From positions 128,419-192,418 of the forward strand of contig NZ_STGX01000011.1 in assembly GCF_004912155.1 (NCBI RefSeq): a stretch of DNA of 64,000 bases. The letters run 5' to 3'. The stretch is from Glycomyces paridis (GTDB lineage: Bacteria > Actinomycetota > Actinomycetes > Mycobacteriales > Micromonosporaceae). Numbering within the stretch: position 1 is the stretch's first letter; every line of letters begins with the position of its first letter. The notes beneath the pieces were generated by a model. The model was not told where the DNA came from. It was given only the letters and a program-made list of their open reading frames with translations, and did not search any database. Positions 52,455 through 60,796 of the stretch are shown here, one piece after another. A program made the translations under genes and the position numbers.

Positions 52455-53237
52455 TCAGCGGACCGCTTCGAAGGTCCACACGCCGGAGCGCCCGGTGACC
52501 TCGGCGGTCTCGTCGCGGTCGCCGTACACCTCGACGTCGCCGAAGCCCGCCTCGCGCAGCATAGCGCCGAACTCCTGGACGCCGAAGCACATCAGGGCGC
52601 TGTGCTGCGTCTGCGTCTCGACCAGCCGCCCGTCGCGCCACAACTCGTAGCGCAGCCACCGCACGACCCGCTGCCGCACGTCGTCGATCTCGACCTTCAT
52701 GACCTGCAAGGTCAGCAGCTCCGGGCCGTCCCACCAGTGCCGCAGCTCGCCGGGATCGGTGAAGTGGCGCCACGGCGGCAGGTCAATGAACAGGCGCCCG
52801 TCCGGCGCGAGGCTCTCGTGCATCCGCGTCAGCGCCTGGACGGTGGCCTCGCGGTCGGGCAGGAGCACGATCGAGCCGACCGGGACCACGATCGCCTCGT
52901 ACGCACCGGGATCGGCGTAGGTCGTCATGTCGCCGAGGAACACCTCGGCCTCCAGCCCGGCCGCGGCGAGGTTCTCGCGGCAGATCCGGAGCATGTGCTC
53001 GGAAGTGTCGTAACCGGTGACGTTCAGTCCATTCTCGACCAGCGGGACGAGCATTCGCCCGGTGCCCACCGCCGGTTCGAGCACCGGCCCGGTCACGCCT
53101 TCGAGCCTGCGGAGGAGGAACTCGACGTCGCCGCCGAGCGACCGCCCGGCGGGCTTGTCGAGTTCGTACACCCGGGCCGAGAGTTCGCCGTAATGCCAAT
53201 CGGCGCTGAGGGTCTCACTGCCGTCGGTGATGGTCAT
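52455..53237 (-). CDS. Class I SAM-dependent methyltransferase
   Basis: 260 aa, ATG at 53237 after GGGAG. SAM-binding motif I is VLEPAVGTGRMLVPL, motif II is NVTGYDTSEHMLRIC, and acidic motif III is EVFLGDMTTYA. The C-terminal half carries SLAPDGRLFIDLPPWRHF and a beta-hairpin typical of small-molecule methyltransferases. Substrate unknown. Monocistronic by position. Confidence 0.9.
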   Translation of the reverse strand: MTITDGSETLSADWHYGELSARVYELDKPAGRSLGGDVEFLLRRLEGVTGPVLEPAVGTGRMLVPLVENGLNVTGYDTSEHMLRICRENLAAAGLEAEVFLGDMTTYADPGAYEAIVVPVGSIVLLPDREATVQALTRMHESLAPDGRLFIDLPPWRHFTDPGELRHWWDGPELLTLQVMKVEIDDVRQRVVRWLRYELWRDGRLVETQTQHSALMCFGVQEFGAMLREAGFGDVEVYGDRDETAEVTGRSGVWTFEAVR

Positions 53238-53325
53238 ATGGGGCTCCCGTCGTCGTGTTGGAAGCGAGGCTAGGGCCTGCGGCTTCCCGCGCGCAAACGT
53301 TTAACAACGCTCGGCCTTCGTGGGG

Positions 53326-53658
53326 TCAGCGATCCCAGTCGTAGTGCTCCGGTTCGCGGCCGTGGCGTTCGGTGAAGGCCGCGCGGAGTTCGGTCTCGGT
53401 CACCACGCCGCCTCCGGCCAGCCGTTCGAGGTACGGGAGCAGCCATTCGCCTTCGGCGCGTTCGAAGTGCGTACGCCACTGCGGCGACAGCGCCTCCTCC
53501 AATGTGAACACGCCGCCCGCCGAGCCATGGGCGACGCCTTCCGCGAAGGCGACCTGCGCCTGCGGTCCGTCGACGCTGACGTCGATCCAGTACGGCCAGG
53601 TGAAGGGCGCTTCAGGGGACCGGCCGAGCAGGTTGGAGGCGAGTTTGAGGAAGCGCAT
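53326..53658 (-). CDS. Small hypothetical protein
   Basis: 110 aa. Starts MRFLKLASNLLGRSPEAPFTW and has an alpha/beta pattern with YWIDVSVDGPQAQVAFAEG and a C-terminal FTERHGREPEHYDWDR. The N-terminus is not a convincing signal peptide. It is 3 nt downstream of the VOC protein gene, so it is probably co-transcribed with it. Family not recognised. Confidence 0.65.
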   Translation of the reverse strand: MRFLKLASNLLGRSPEAPFTWPYWIDVSVDGPQAQVAFAEGVAHGSAGGVFTLEEALSPQWRTHFERAEGEWLLPYLERLAGGGVVTETELRAAFTERHGREPEHYDWDR

Positions 53659-53661
53659 GGC

Positions 53662-54390
53662 TCATCCTAGGTCGCCGTCGTCGGCGAGCTGGCGGGCGAG
53701 GTCGGCCGCCGACGCCAGAGCCTCCTGCACGACTGCCCGCTCCTGTTCGGACAGTTCGATAGCGCCGATCCGGTCGAGAAGCTCGGCGGCCCGTGTGCCG
53801 TCGCCTTCGCGCAGGGCCAGCTCGGTCCGATACACCAGGGCCTCGACGAGTTCGGTCGGCGGGGCCTCGTCGCCGGCCTTGGCGAGGGTCGCATCCAGGA
53901 TCTTGATCGCCTGGGGCACATCGCCTTTGGAGTCGCCGAGGATGACGGCCTTCACCAGGGTCCGGCCCAGCCGGCTCTCCGGGGCCTTCGCCTTCGTGTC
54001 GTCCTCATCGTTGGGGAAGAACCGCAGGACGTTCCCGCTCGGGTCCGTCAGGGAGAACCCGGCGCGGTTGCCGGTGTTGCCGCGTTTACGCGGGCGGGTC
54101 ATGCGCGGGTACCCGGAGACGAGGACCTTGCCGTGCGCGGCGCGCATCCCGGCCGCGAACTCCTTCCACAGCGCGCCGGTGTCGTCCACGATCACCAGGC
54201 AGGTGCTGTAGTTCTGCTCGGGGTCGAACCCGTCGAGGCCGAAGAAGTGCAGCTGCCAGTCGTCGCGCGCGAGGACGATGTACGGGTTGGGCCGCATCTG
54301 GTGGACCGTCCGCTCGAAGCCGAGCGTCAGGTAGAACTCGGTGGTCTCGTCGATCGAGCCGCACGGCAGCATCGGAATGGTCGTGGTCAT
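53662..54390 (-). CDS. VOC-fold (glyoxalase/bleomycin-resistance-like) protein with helical C-terminal extension
   Basis: 242 aa from the ATG at 54390. Residues 1-130 form a VOC module: MLPCGSIDETTEFYLTLGFE, YIVLARDDWQLHFFG, TCLVIVDDTGALWKEFAAGM, GFSLTDPSGNVLRFF. After it a 110-residue helical region (LGRTLVKAVILGDSKGDVPQAIKILDATLAKAG, then LVEALVYRTELALREGD) is TPR-like, an unusual addition to VOC proteins. No metal ligands are certain. Likely a binding or resistance protein. Follows a MarR gene after 13 nt. Confidence 0.85.
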   Translation of the reverse strand: MTTTIPMLPCGSIDETTEFYLTLGFERTVHQMRPNPYIVLARDDWQLHFFGLDGFDPEQNYSTCLVIVDDTGALWKEFAAGMRAAHGKVLVSGYPRMTRPRKRGNTGNRAGFSLTDPSGNVLRFFPNDEDDTKAKAPESRLGRTLVKAVILGDSKGDVPQAIKILDATLAKAGDEAPPTELVEALVYRTELALREGDGTRAAELLDRIGAIELSEQERAVVQEALASAADLARQLADDGDLG

Positions 54391-54403
54391 CGGTGTCCTC
54401 TCG

Positions 54404-54868
54404 CTACTCGGAAGTGCTGTCCATAGCGGACCTGTCGAGCCTGGCGGTGAGCGCCCGCAGCGCCTCGGTCGCGGCGGTGATCGCGGACGCGTCGAGTGCG
54501 GCGGCCAGGTCGTCGGCCCATTCGGCATGGCGGCGTTCGACGTCGGCGAGGGCGCGGCGCCCGGTGTCGGTGGCGGCGAGGAGGCGGGCGCGGCGGTGTC
54601 GGGGGTTGTCGCGGAAGGCGGCGAGGCCTTCGACTACAAGGGATTCGGCGGTCTGCTGGACGCTCTGGCGGCGCAGCCCCATGGCGCGGGCGATGTCGGC
54701 GACGGTGAGCGGACCGTGGTCGATGACGCCGAGGACCTGCCAGCGGGCGGAGGTGAGCCCGGCGGGCCGGGCGAGTGCGTCGCCCGCGGCCAGGAGCGCG
54801 CCGTTGGCGCGGAAGACCTCGATGGCGAGCTCGGAGACGGCGAAGGCTCGGGGCGTGAGTGGTTCCAC
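54404..54868 (-). CDS. MarR-family transcriptional regulator
   Basis: 154 aa. Winged helix: LTSARWQVLGVIDHGPLTVADIARAMGLRRQSVQQTAESLVVEGLAAFRDNPRHRRARLLAATDTG, with dimer helices on both sides. First gene of a run with the VOC protein and the small hypothetical gene. A perfect 18-bp palindrome 18 nt upstream is the likely autoregulatory site. Confidence 0.93.
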   Translation of the reverse strand: MEPLTPRAFAVSELAIEVFRANGALLAAGDALARPAGLTSARWQVLGVIDHGPLTVADIARAMGLRRQSVQQTAESLVVEGLAAFRDNPRHRRARLLAATDTGRRALADVERRHAEWADDLAAALDASAITAATEALRALTARLDRSAMDSTSE

Positions 54869-54885
54869 GCCCCGAACCTACGTCA

Positions 54886-54903
54886 TTGACAGGTACCTGT
54901 CAA
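54886..54903. promoter_or_regulatory. Perfect 18-bp palindrome, MarR operator
   Basis: TTGACAGGTACCTGTCAA is fully symmetric, contains TTGACA -35 hexamers on both strands and lies between the MarR start and the end of the aminotransferase gene. Binding there would block the MarR promoter. Confidence 0.8.
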
Positions 54904-54904
54904 C

Positions 54905-56083
54905 TCAAACGGCGGCCGCCATGCGTTCGACGGCCTCGGTGAGGATCTCGGGCGAGGTCGCGAAGTTGATCCGCACATGCCCCTTGCCGCCCGAGCCGAA
55001 CGGCAGGCCGGAGTTGACCGCGACGCGGCCGCGTTCGAGGAAGACCGCGGCGGGGTCGTCGCCGAGCCCGAGCGCCCGGCAGTCGAGCCAGGCGAGGTAG
55101 GTCCCCGGCTGGGGCCGGTAGCGGATCTCGGGGAGCCGTTCGGCGAGCGCGGCGGCCAGGAGGCGGCGGTTGCCTTCGAGCCCGGCCAGGAGCCCGTCGA
55201 GCCAGGGCCCGCCCTCGCGGAAGGCGGCGGTGTGGGCGATGACGCCGATGTGGCTGGGGCGCTGTGTCATCGCCTTGGGGACGCGGGCGAGGTCGGCGGC
55301 CGCGGCCGGTCCGGCGATGCCGAGCGCGGCGCGCAGCCCGGCGAGGTTCCAGGCCTTCGCCGCGGAGAGCACCGCGAGGCCGTCCTCGGTGCCGGGGACG
55401 GTGAGGTAGGGCGTGAAGGTCGTCCCGGGCGCCACGATGGGGGCGTGGGCCTCGTCGGCGACGACGCGGACGCCGTAGTCGGCGCTGAGGCGGGCGACGC
55501 GGGCGAGCTCGGCTCTGGTGTGGACGGTCCCGGTGGGGTTGTGCGGGCTGCACAGAAGGTAGGCGGCGCGCCCGCCGCGGCCGAGCGCGAGTTCGAAGGC
55601 GGCGGCGAGGGCGGCGAAGTCGATGCGCCCGGCGGCGTTGAGCGGGGCCTCGATGACCTTGCGGCCGTTGAGGGCGCACAGCTCGTAGAAGGGCGGGTAC
55701 ACCGGGTTGTTGACGACCACGGCGTCGCCGGGCGAGGTGACGAGCTTGAGCAGTTCGACGAAGCCGAGCCCGATGTCCGGGAGGGTGCGGGTGAGCGCGG
55801 GGTCGAAGTCGTCCCAGTGCCAGCGCTCGGCGTCGAAGGCGGCGACCGCCTCGGCGTAGGCGGTCCCGGCGGGGTAGCCGGTGTCGCCGGTCGCCATCGC
55901 GTCGGTCACGGCCTTGGTGATGGGTTCGGCGGGGAGCACGTCCATCTCGGCGACCCACAGGGGCAGGACGTCGTCGGGGTGCTCGCGCCATTTGACGCTG
56001 GTGCGCTGGCGGAGCTGGTCGAGGGTGAGTTGCCGCAGCGGGTCGCCGGGGAGGTCGTTCGAGGCATTTGTGATGGCGCTCAT
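54905..56083 (-). CDS. MalY/PatB-type PLP-dependent C-S lyase or aminotransferase
   Basis: 392 aa from the ATG at 56083. Fold type I motifs: WVAEMDVLPAEPI near residue 45 (MalY/PatB hallmark), NPVYPPFYELC, LLCSPHNPTGTVH, VVADEAHAPIV (Asp pairing with the pyridine N) and the PLP lysine in VLSAAKAWNLAGLRAAL. C-terminal HVRINFATSPEIL supplies the carboxylate-binding Arg. Likely cystathionine beta-lyase activity, releasing homocysteine. A -10-like TACCGT ends a few bases before the ATG, suggesting a very short leader. Confidence 0.92.
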   Translation of the reverse strand: MSAITNASNDLPGDPLRQLTLDQLRQRTSVKWREHPDDVLPLWVAEMDVLPAEPITKAVTDAMATGDTGYPAGTAYAEAVAAFDAERWHWDDFDPALTRTLPDIGLGFVELLKLVTSPGDAVVVNNPVYPPFYELCALNGRKVIEAPLNAAGRIDFAALAAAFELALGRGGRAAYLLCSPHNPTGTVHTRAELARVARLSADYGVRVVADEAHAPIVAPGTTFTPYLTVPGTEDGLAVLSAAKAWNLAGLRAALGIAGPAAAADLARVPKAMTQRPSHIGVIAHTAAFREGGPWLDGLLAGLEGNRRLLAAALAERLPEIRYRPQPGTYLAWLDCRALGLGDDPAAVFLERGRVAVNSGLPFGSGGKGHVRINFATSPEILTEAVERMAAAV

Positions 56084-56185
56084 GGTTTTTACGGTATCGG
56101 AGTTTTCCGGCGGTGTCATCTGGTGATCATTCGGCTCACATGCGTGAGGGGCGTCACGGATTCCGTCTCCGGCCGGGCCTTGTGG

Positions 56186-56220
56186 TTCGTATTACGAACT
56201 ATTATGGTTCGTTGTACGAA
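56186..56220. promoter_or_regulatory. Tandem TTCGTNNNACGAA operators
   Basis: TTCGTATTACGAA (56186-56198) and TTCGTTGTACGAA (56208-56220) are 22 bp apart centre to centre, two helical turns. They lie just upstream of the oxidoreductase ATG at 56245. The probable regulator is the MarR protein encoded just past that gene. Confidence 0.75.
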
Positions 56221-56244
56221 CTACTTTACCGCGAGAGGCACGCC

Positions 56245-57360
56245 ATGACTCATCAAGGTCGCACCGCCACGGGACGCACGGTCGCCGTCGTCGGCGGCGG
56301 GTACGGCGGCGCCGCCGTCGCCGCCGCGCTCGACGAGCACGCCGACGTGCTCCTCATCGAGCCCAAGGACGCCTTCGTCAACGCCGCCGGATCACTCAGG
56401 GCGCTGACGCGGCCAGACGAGTGGGCCGAGCGGATCTTCTTCCCCTACGACACGCTCCTCAAGCGCGGCAGGCAGATCCGCGAGTACGCCGCCGCGGTCG
56501 ACCCGCACGGCGTCACCCTCGCCGGCGGCGCCCGCGTCGAGGCCGACTACCTCGTCATCGCCACCGGCTCGGGCTACCCGTACCCAGCCAAGACCCGCAC
56601 CGACTCCTCCCCCGAGGCCGTGGCGCACTTCAAGGCCACCCACGCCGACCTCGCCGCGGCCCGGCGGGTCCTCATCGCCGGTGCCGGGCCCGTCGGGCTG
56701 GAGCTCGCCGGGGAGATCAAGGCCGTCTGGCCCGAGAAGGTCGTGACCATAGTGGACCCCGCCGCCGAGCTGCTGCCCGGCTACGAGCCGGCCCTGCGCG
56801 CCGACCTCCACCGCCAGCTCGACCTGCTCGGTATCGAGCTGCGGCTCGGCACCGCGTTCGCGGCCGAACCCGAGCTCGAACCCGGCAGCGCCGGGGTCGT
56901 CAAGGTCGACCTCGGCACCGACCAGGTCGAGGCCGACATCTGGTTCCGCGCCTACGGCGCCACGGTCAACTCCGACTACCTCGGCGACGCCCTCGCCCCG
57001 CTCGACCGCGACGGCCGCCTCCCGGTGACCGCGAAGCTCAATGTGGACGGTCACGCGCACGTGTACGCGGTCGGCGACGTCACCGACGTGCCTGAGGAGA
57101 AGCGCGCTGGCAGCGCCATGCGGCACGCCGAAGTGGTGGCCGCCAACATCATCGCGCAGATCAACGGCGAGGAGCCCGCCGGCGAGTACCGGCCGATGCC
57201 CGTCCCGGTGGTGCTCCTCCCCCTCGGGCCGGAGCACGGCGTCGGGCAGATCCCCTCCGAGGACGGCCCCGCCCTGCTCTCCCCCGAGGACGTCGCCGCC
57301 TGGAAGGGCCGCGACCTCATGCGCGGCAAGTTCGCCGAGCTGTTCGGCCTGCCCGCCTGA
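56245..57360 (+). CDS. NAD(P)/FAD-dependent oxidoreductase (AIFM2/NDH-2-like)
   Basis: 371 aa; ATG at 56245 with GAGAGG upstream. FAD-binding VAVVGGGYGGAAVAAAL at the N-terminus, second dinucleotide motif RVLIAGAGPVGLELAGEI near residue 140, and C-terminal FAD segment HVYAVGDVTDV near residue 275. These match type II NADH dehydrogenase/FSP1-like enzymes that reduce quinones. No membrane helix is visible. Preceded by two dyads and followed by a convergent MarR gene, which suggests induction by quinone-like or redox-active compounds. Confidence 0.92.
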   Translation: MTHQGRTATGRTVAVVGGGYGGAAVAAALDEHADVLLIEPKDAFVNAAGSLRALTRPDEWAERIFFPYDTLLKRGRQIREYAAAVDPHGVTLAGGARVEADYLVIATGSGYPYPAKTRTDSSPEAVAHFKATHADLAAARRVLIAGAGPVGLELAGEIKAVWPEKVVTIVDPAAELLPGYEPALRADLHRQLDLLGIELRLGTAFAAEPELEPGSAGVVKVDLGTDQVEADIWFRAYGATVNSDYLGDALAPLDRDGRLPVTAKLNVDGHAHVYAVGDVTDVPEEKRAGSAMRHAEVVAANIIAQINGEEPAGEYRPMPVPVVLLPLGPEHGVGQIPSEDGPALLSPEDVAAWKGRDLMRGKFAELFGLPA

Positions 57361-57430
57361 GGAACCGCCCCTTCTAGGCCTCACCACCGCGAAGCCCCGG
57401 CCGCCCGATCGTCAACGGCCGGAACGGCGA

Positions 57431-57465
57431 CGCCCCCGCCGCGCCCGAATGGCGCGGCGGGGGCG
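57431..57465. terminator. Bidirectional hairpin terminator
   Basis: Perfect 15-bp stem (57431-57445 with 57451-57465) and loop CGAAT, between the convergent oxidoreductase and MarR genes. Confidence 0.85.
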
Positions 57466-57474
57466 TTCGCGATC

Positions 57475-57957
57475 TCAGGAGGCGTCGCGTCCCGCGGACG
57501 GGCAGCTGTCGTCGGTGAACACCGCCGGAACCCGGTTGTCCGCCACGAGCCGCGTCAGAAGTCCCTTGAGGACTTCCCGGTCCTCCGCGTCGAGCGCCAG
57601 CGGCAGCTCGGCGACGCGGCGGGTGGTCTCGGCGTGGAACTCCTCGGCGAGGCGGGCGCCCTTGTCGGTGAGCGCGACGCGGAAGGCCCGGCCGTCGCCC
57701 GGGTCGGCCTCGCGGCGCACGAGCCCGCGCTTGACCGAGCGGTCGACGAGCCCCGAGATGCTCGACTTGGCGAGCCCGAGGGTCTTCGCGAGCTCGAACA
57801 TGCCGTACGGGCGGGGTATGAGGACGCACAGCAGCTGGGCCTGCTGGACGGTGAGGTCGAAGTCGCGCACGGCGTCGGCGTAGACCGCGTCGACGAGGAA
57901 CGCGGTGCGGACCAAGGCGGTGCCCATGTTCATCGGCTCCCCGGCGTGCTCCTCCAT
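57475..57957 (-). CDS. MarR-family transcriptional regulator
   Basis: 160 aa. Winged helix LTVQQAQLLCVLIPRPYGMFELAKTLGLAKSSISGLVDRSVKRGLVRREADPGDGRAFRVALTDKG. Two Cys (in QLLCVLI and near the C-terminus, DDSCPSA) could sense oxidation. Converges with the FAD oxidoreductase that carries two operator-like dyads. The 57958-58247 region upstream of it has no gene. Confidence 0.92.
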   Translation of the reverse strand: MEEHAGEPMNMGTALVRTAFLVDAVYADAVRDFDLTVQQAQLLCVLIPRPYGMFELAKTLGLAKSSISGLVDRSVKRGLVRREADPGDGRAFRVALTDKGARLAEEFHAETTRRVAELPLALDAEDREVLKGLLTRLVADNRVPAVFTDDSCPSAGRDAS

Positions 57958-58247
57958 CCGGCAAGCATACTGCCTGGCCAGGGCCGGTCGCCCGTGTCGT
58001 CGGCCACCATGCGCCAGCCCGCGGCACGCAGGCCCCGAGGCACCGCCGCAAGCGCGCGAATCAGGATCAATAGGACGGACGCGGTGCCTCGGGAGCGGCT
58101 TCGCGGCCGCGCCCTTTACCGATCTTCATGGCGTAGGCTGAAGCGACGTCCCGGTTCGGCGCCGGGAGGGCCCGCGACCGATCTCCGCGCGGACCGAGGC
58201 GCGGCCGGAAGGCCGCCGCTCCCCAGTACAAGTCTCTGTACAACCCT

Positions 58248-59108
58248 GTGCAACGCCGATTCGACGCCGATTGGACCGCCTTGAACGATGCAGCCCCCGA
58301 GTGGCCGCTCTCGGGAATGGACGCCAACGTGCCCTCGACCGCCCGCGTCTACGACGCGATCCTCGGTGGCCGGGACCATTTCAAGGTCGACCGCGAGGCA
58401 GCCGAGATCTTCATGCGGGCGCTCCCCCAGGTCGGCGAGGCCGCGCGGCTCAACCGGGCGGCGCTCATGCGGGGCGTGCGGTACATGGTGGGCCGGGCCG
58501 GGATCGACCAGCTCATCGACATCGGCTGCGGGCTGCCCACCATGGAGAACACCCACGAGACCGCGCAGAAGATCGACCCCGACGTCCGCGTGGTCTACGT
58601 CGACAACGACCCCATGGTCCTCTCCCACGGCCGCGCCCTGCTCGCCGACGACCGGACGACGATCGTCGTCACCGCCGACCTGCGCGACCCCGAGTCGGTC
58701 CTGACCAACCCCGACGTGCGCACCCTCCTCGACTTCGATCGGCCCGTGGGCCTCGTCCTCACCGGCATGCTCATGCAGGTCGCCGACGCCGAAGACCCCG
58801 ACGGCATCCTCGCGACCCTCATGGCGCCCTTGGCGTCCGGTTCGCACCTGTTCATCACCACCTGGCCCGACACGGGCGACCCGGCCCAGGCGGCGCTGTC
58901 GCGGGCCTGCCTGGAGACCCTCGGGAACGGCTGGATCCGCACCCTGGACGCGGTCGAGCGCCACTTCCAGGGGATGCCGCTGGTGGCGCCGGGCCTGGAG
59001 TTCGTGCCGCGCTGGCACCCCGGCGAGCCGGACCGCGAAGTCCCGCCGGCGGACGCCCTCGAACCGTTCGAGCGGGTCCTCATCGCCGGCATGGCCGTCA
59101 AGCCCTGA
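58248..59108 (+). CDS. DUF574-type SAM-dependent methyltransferase (Methyltransf_19)
   Basis: 286 aa from a GTG at 58248; the ATG at 58318 is out of frame, so an internal start is less likely. The family opening VPSTARVYDAILGGRDHFKVDREAAE is unmistakable. The SAM loop is IDQLIDIGCGLPTMENTHE, motif II VRVVYVDNDPMVLSHGRALL, then VVTADLRDP. C-terminal GLEFVPRWHPG fits. Actinomycetes carry many such paralogues of unknown target. Alone in its unit. Confidence 0.92.
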   Translation: MQRRFDADWTALNDAAPEWPLSGMDANVPSTARVYDAILGGRDHFKVDREAAEIFMRALPQVGEAARLNRAALMRGVRYMVGRAGIDQLIDIGCGLPTMENTHETAQKIDPDVRVVYVDNDPMVLSHGRALLADDRTTIVVTADLRDPESVLTNPDVRTLLDFDRPVGLVLTGMLMQVADAEDPDGILATLMAPLASGSHLFITTWPDTGDPAQAALSRACLETLGNGWIRTLDAVERHFQGMPLVAPGLEFVPRWHPGEPDREVPPADALEPFERVLIAGMAVKP

Positions 59109-59279
59109 CCGCCCCCGGGCGAGCGGGGCCGTTGCGTCCCAGCGCGACCGGGGCCTTACTGTAGGTCTCGACGCGTACGAGCCGGGACCCGTTCCGGCGC
59201 GTAGGCTCGATGCGGACCGCCGGCGCACCACACGCTCCACCAGCTGTACAGCGTGTTCGAGAAGAGAAGAGACCCGCCC

Positions 59280-59822
59280 ATGCCCATGCTCGAAATCCGA
59301 CGGCACAGCAAGCGCGACGGGGACGAGGCCGTGCACCTCTCCCAGGAGGGGGTCGAACTCGCCAGGTGGTCCGGGACCCTCATGGGGCCCTTCCAGGTCG
59401 TCGCCACCAGCGTCGCGCCGCGGGCGCGCGAGACCGCGATCGCGATGGGCTTCGCGGTGACGGTGGAGCTGCCGACGCTCCCGAACGTCAACGCGTTCCT
59501 CCAGGAGTCCCAGGCGGCCTCGTACGACGTGGGCGCGCCGTTCACAAGGCTCGCGCGGCTCGTCGCCAAGCGCGGCAGCGCCGTGAGCGACTACTCGAAC
59601 GCGCTCGCCCGGCAGTGGTCGGAACTGCTCGCGCCGCTCGGCCCGGGCGACGCGGCCATGGTCATCGGCCACGGCGGCCACATCGAATGCGCGCTCACCG
59701 CGCTGTTCCCCGAGGCCGACCACGACGAATGGGGCGCGCTCTTCGGGTACATGGAGGGCGCGCGGCTCCACTACGACACTGCGGCGGGCCGCTTCCACGA
59801 CATCGAGTTCGTGCGCGGCTGA
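59280..59822 (+). CDS. Histidine phosphatase (phosphoglycerate-mutase-like) family protein
   Basis: 180 aa from the ATG at 59280 with AGAGA upstream; ATG 59286 is close. The phosphohistidine motif is IRRHSKR (R-H), the second Arg is in SVAPRARETA, and the second catalytic His is in VIGHGGHIE. It is shorter than classical mutases and typical of small SixA- or broad-specificity phosphatases. Substrate unknown. Followed after 65 nt by a LysE gene. Confidence 0.87.
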   Translation: MPMLEIRRHSKRDGDEAVHLSQEGVELARWSGTLMGPFQVVATSVAPRARETAIAMGFAVTVELPTLPNVNAFLQESQAASYDVGAPFTRLARLVAKRGSAVSDYSNALARQWSELLAPLGPGDAAMVIGHGGHIECALTALFPEADHDEWGALFGYMEGARLHYDTAAGRFHDIEFVRG

Positions 59823-59887
59823 CGGCGGCCCGACGCGGGCGCGGGAATGAGGTTGCCGCCCCGGCGGGGCGGTGCTTTGATCGGGGG

Positions 59888-60523
59888 ATGCCAAGCACCG
59901 CGCAGTTCCTGGCGTTCGTCGTCGCCTCGCTCGTCCTCATCCTCATCCCCGGGCCCTCGGTCATGTTCGTGATCGGCCGTGCTCTGGCGTACGGGCGGCG
60001 CAAGGCGGTGCTCACCGCGTGGGGGAACGCGATCGGCACCGGCTGCGCGGCGTCCCTCGCGGCGGTCGGGCTCGGCGCGCTCATCCAGGAGTCGGCGCTG
60101 GCGTTCGCGATCGTGAAGTACACCGGGGCGGCGTACCTGGTGTTCTTGGGCGTCAAGGCCCTTCGCGACCGCAAGAGTCTCATGTCGACACCCGAGCCGG
60201 AGGACTCGGCGCCGCGGCGCACGCTCGCCACGATGGCCGAGGGCTTCATGGTGGGGCTCCTCAACCCGAAGTCGATCCTGTTCTTCCTGGCGATCCTGCC
60301 GCAGTTCGTGAACACCGGCGCCGGTTCGGCGACGATGCAGATGCTGCTGCTCGGCGGGACGTTCGCGCTCCTGGCGGGCCTCTGCGACACCGGTTGGGGA
60401 CTCGTGGCCTCGGCCGCGCGCGACGTGCTGCGCCGCCCGCGGCCCAAGCTGGTGCTCGCCCGCGCCGGCGGCACGGCGATGATCGGCCTGGGCATCGCGG
60501 CGGCGGCCGGCGAGCGGGCCTGA
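59888..60523 (+). CDS. LysE-family amino-acid/metabolite exporter
   Basis: 211 aa, standard length. Six membrane spans: FLAFVVASLVLILIPGPSVMFVIGRAL contains the family signature PGPSVMFV. Later GLLNPKSILFFLAILPQFV is the second hallmark. Probably exports an amino acid or homoserine-lactone-type compound through the cytoplasmic membrane. Confidence 0.93.
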   Translation: MPSTAQFLAFVVASLVLILIPGPSVMFVIGRALAYGRRKAVLTAWGNAIGTGCAASLAAVGLGALIQESALAFAIVKYTGAAYLVFLGVKALRDRKSLMSTPEPEDSAPRRTLATMAEGFMVGLLNPKSILFFLAILPQFVNTGAGSATMQMLLLGGTFALLAGLCDTGWGLVASAARDVLRRPRPKLVLARAGGTAMIGLGIAAAAGERA

Positions 60524-60662
60524 CGGACCTGGGCCGCTCTCAGCGCGGGCGCCGCCGAACCGGTCGGCGCCGGAACCCTCGGGCCGCCCGACCCGTCGAA
60601 CGTGAACGGCGACAGGCCCGCCCGAACACCTGCTTTGGGCCGATGAGCGGGTCGGACTTTGT

Positions 60663-60700
60663 TGGGAGCGCTTGCATATCGAACTTCTTGGATATATAGT
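60663..60700 (+). promoter_or_regulatory. Promoter with CelR/CebR-like operator for the CBM2 esterase
   Basis: TGGGAGCGCTTGCA (60663-60676) overlaps a -35-like TTGCAT (60672-60677). TATAGT (60695-60700) follows after 17 bp. This is the same arrangement as at the glucuronoyl esterase promoter at 13.35 kb. Confidence 0.72.
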
Positions 60701-60796
60701 GTGTGGACCCTCACCGCCGATCCATTCCTTCTCCCGGCTCGCGCGGTCCGCGCGGCGGACCGCCTCGACGCCCCGGCAGCGTCAAGAGAGGACCCC

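Noticed and set aside
52299..53273. Plus-strand ORF starting in the 64-bp repeats
   Set aside because: It is opposite the methyltransferase gene and its first part is only the translated repeat.
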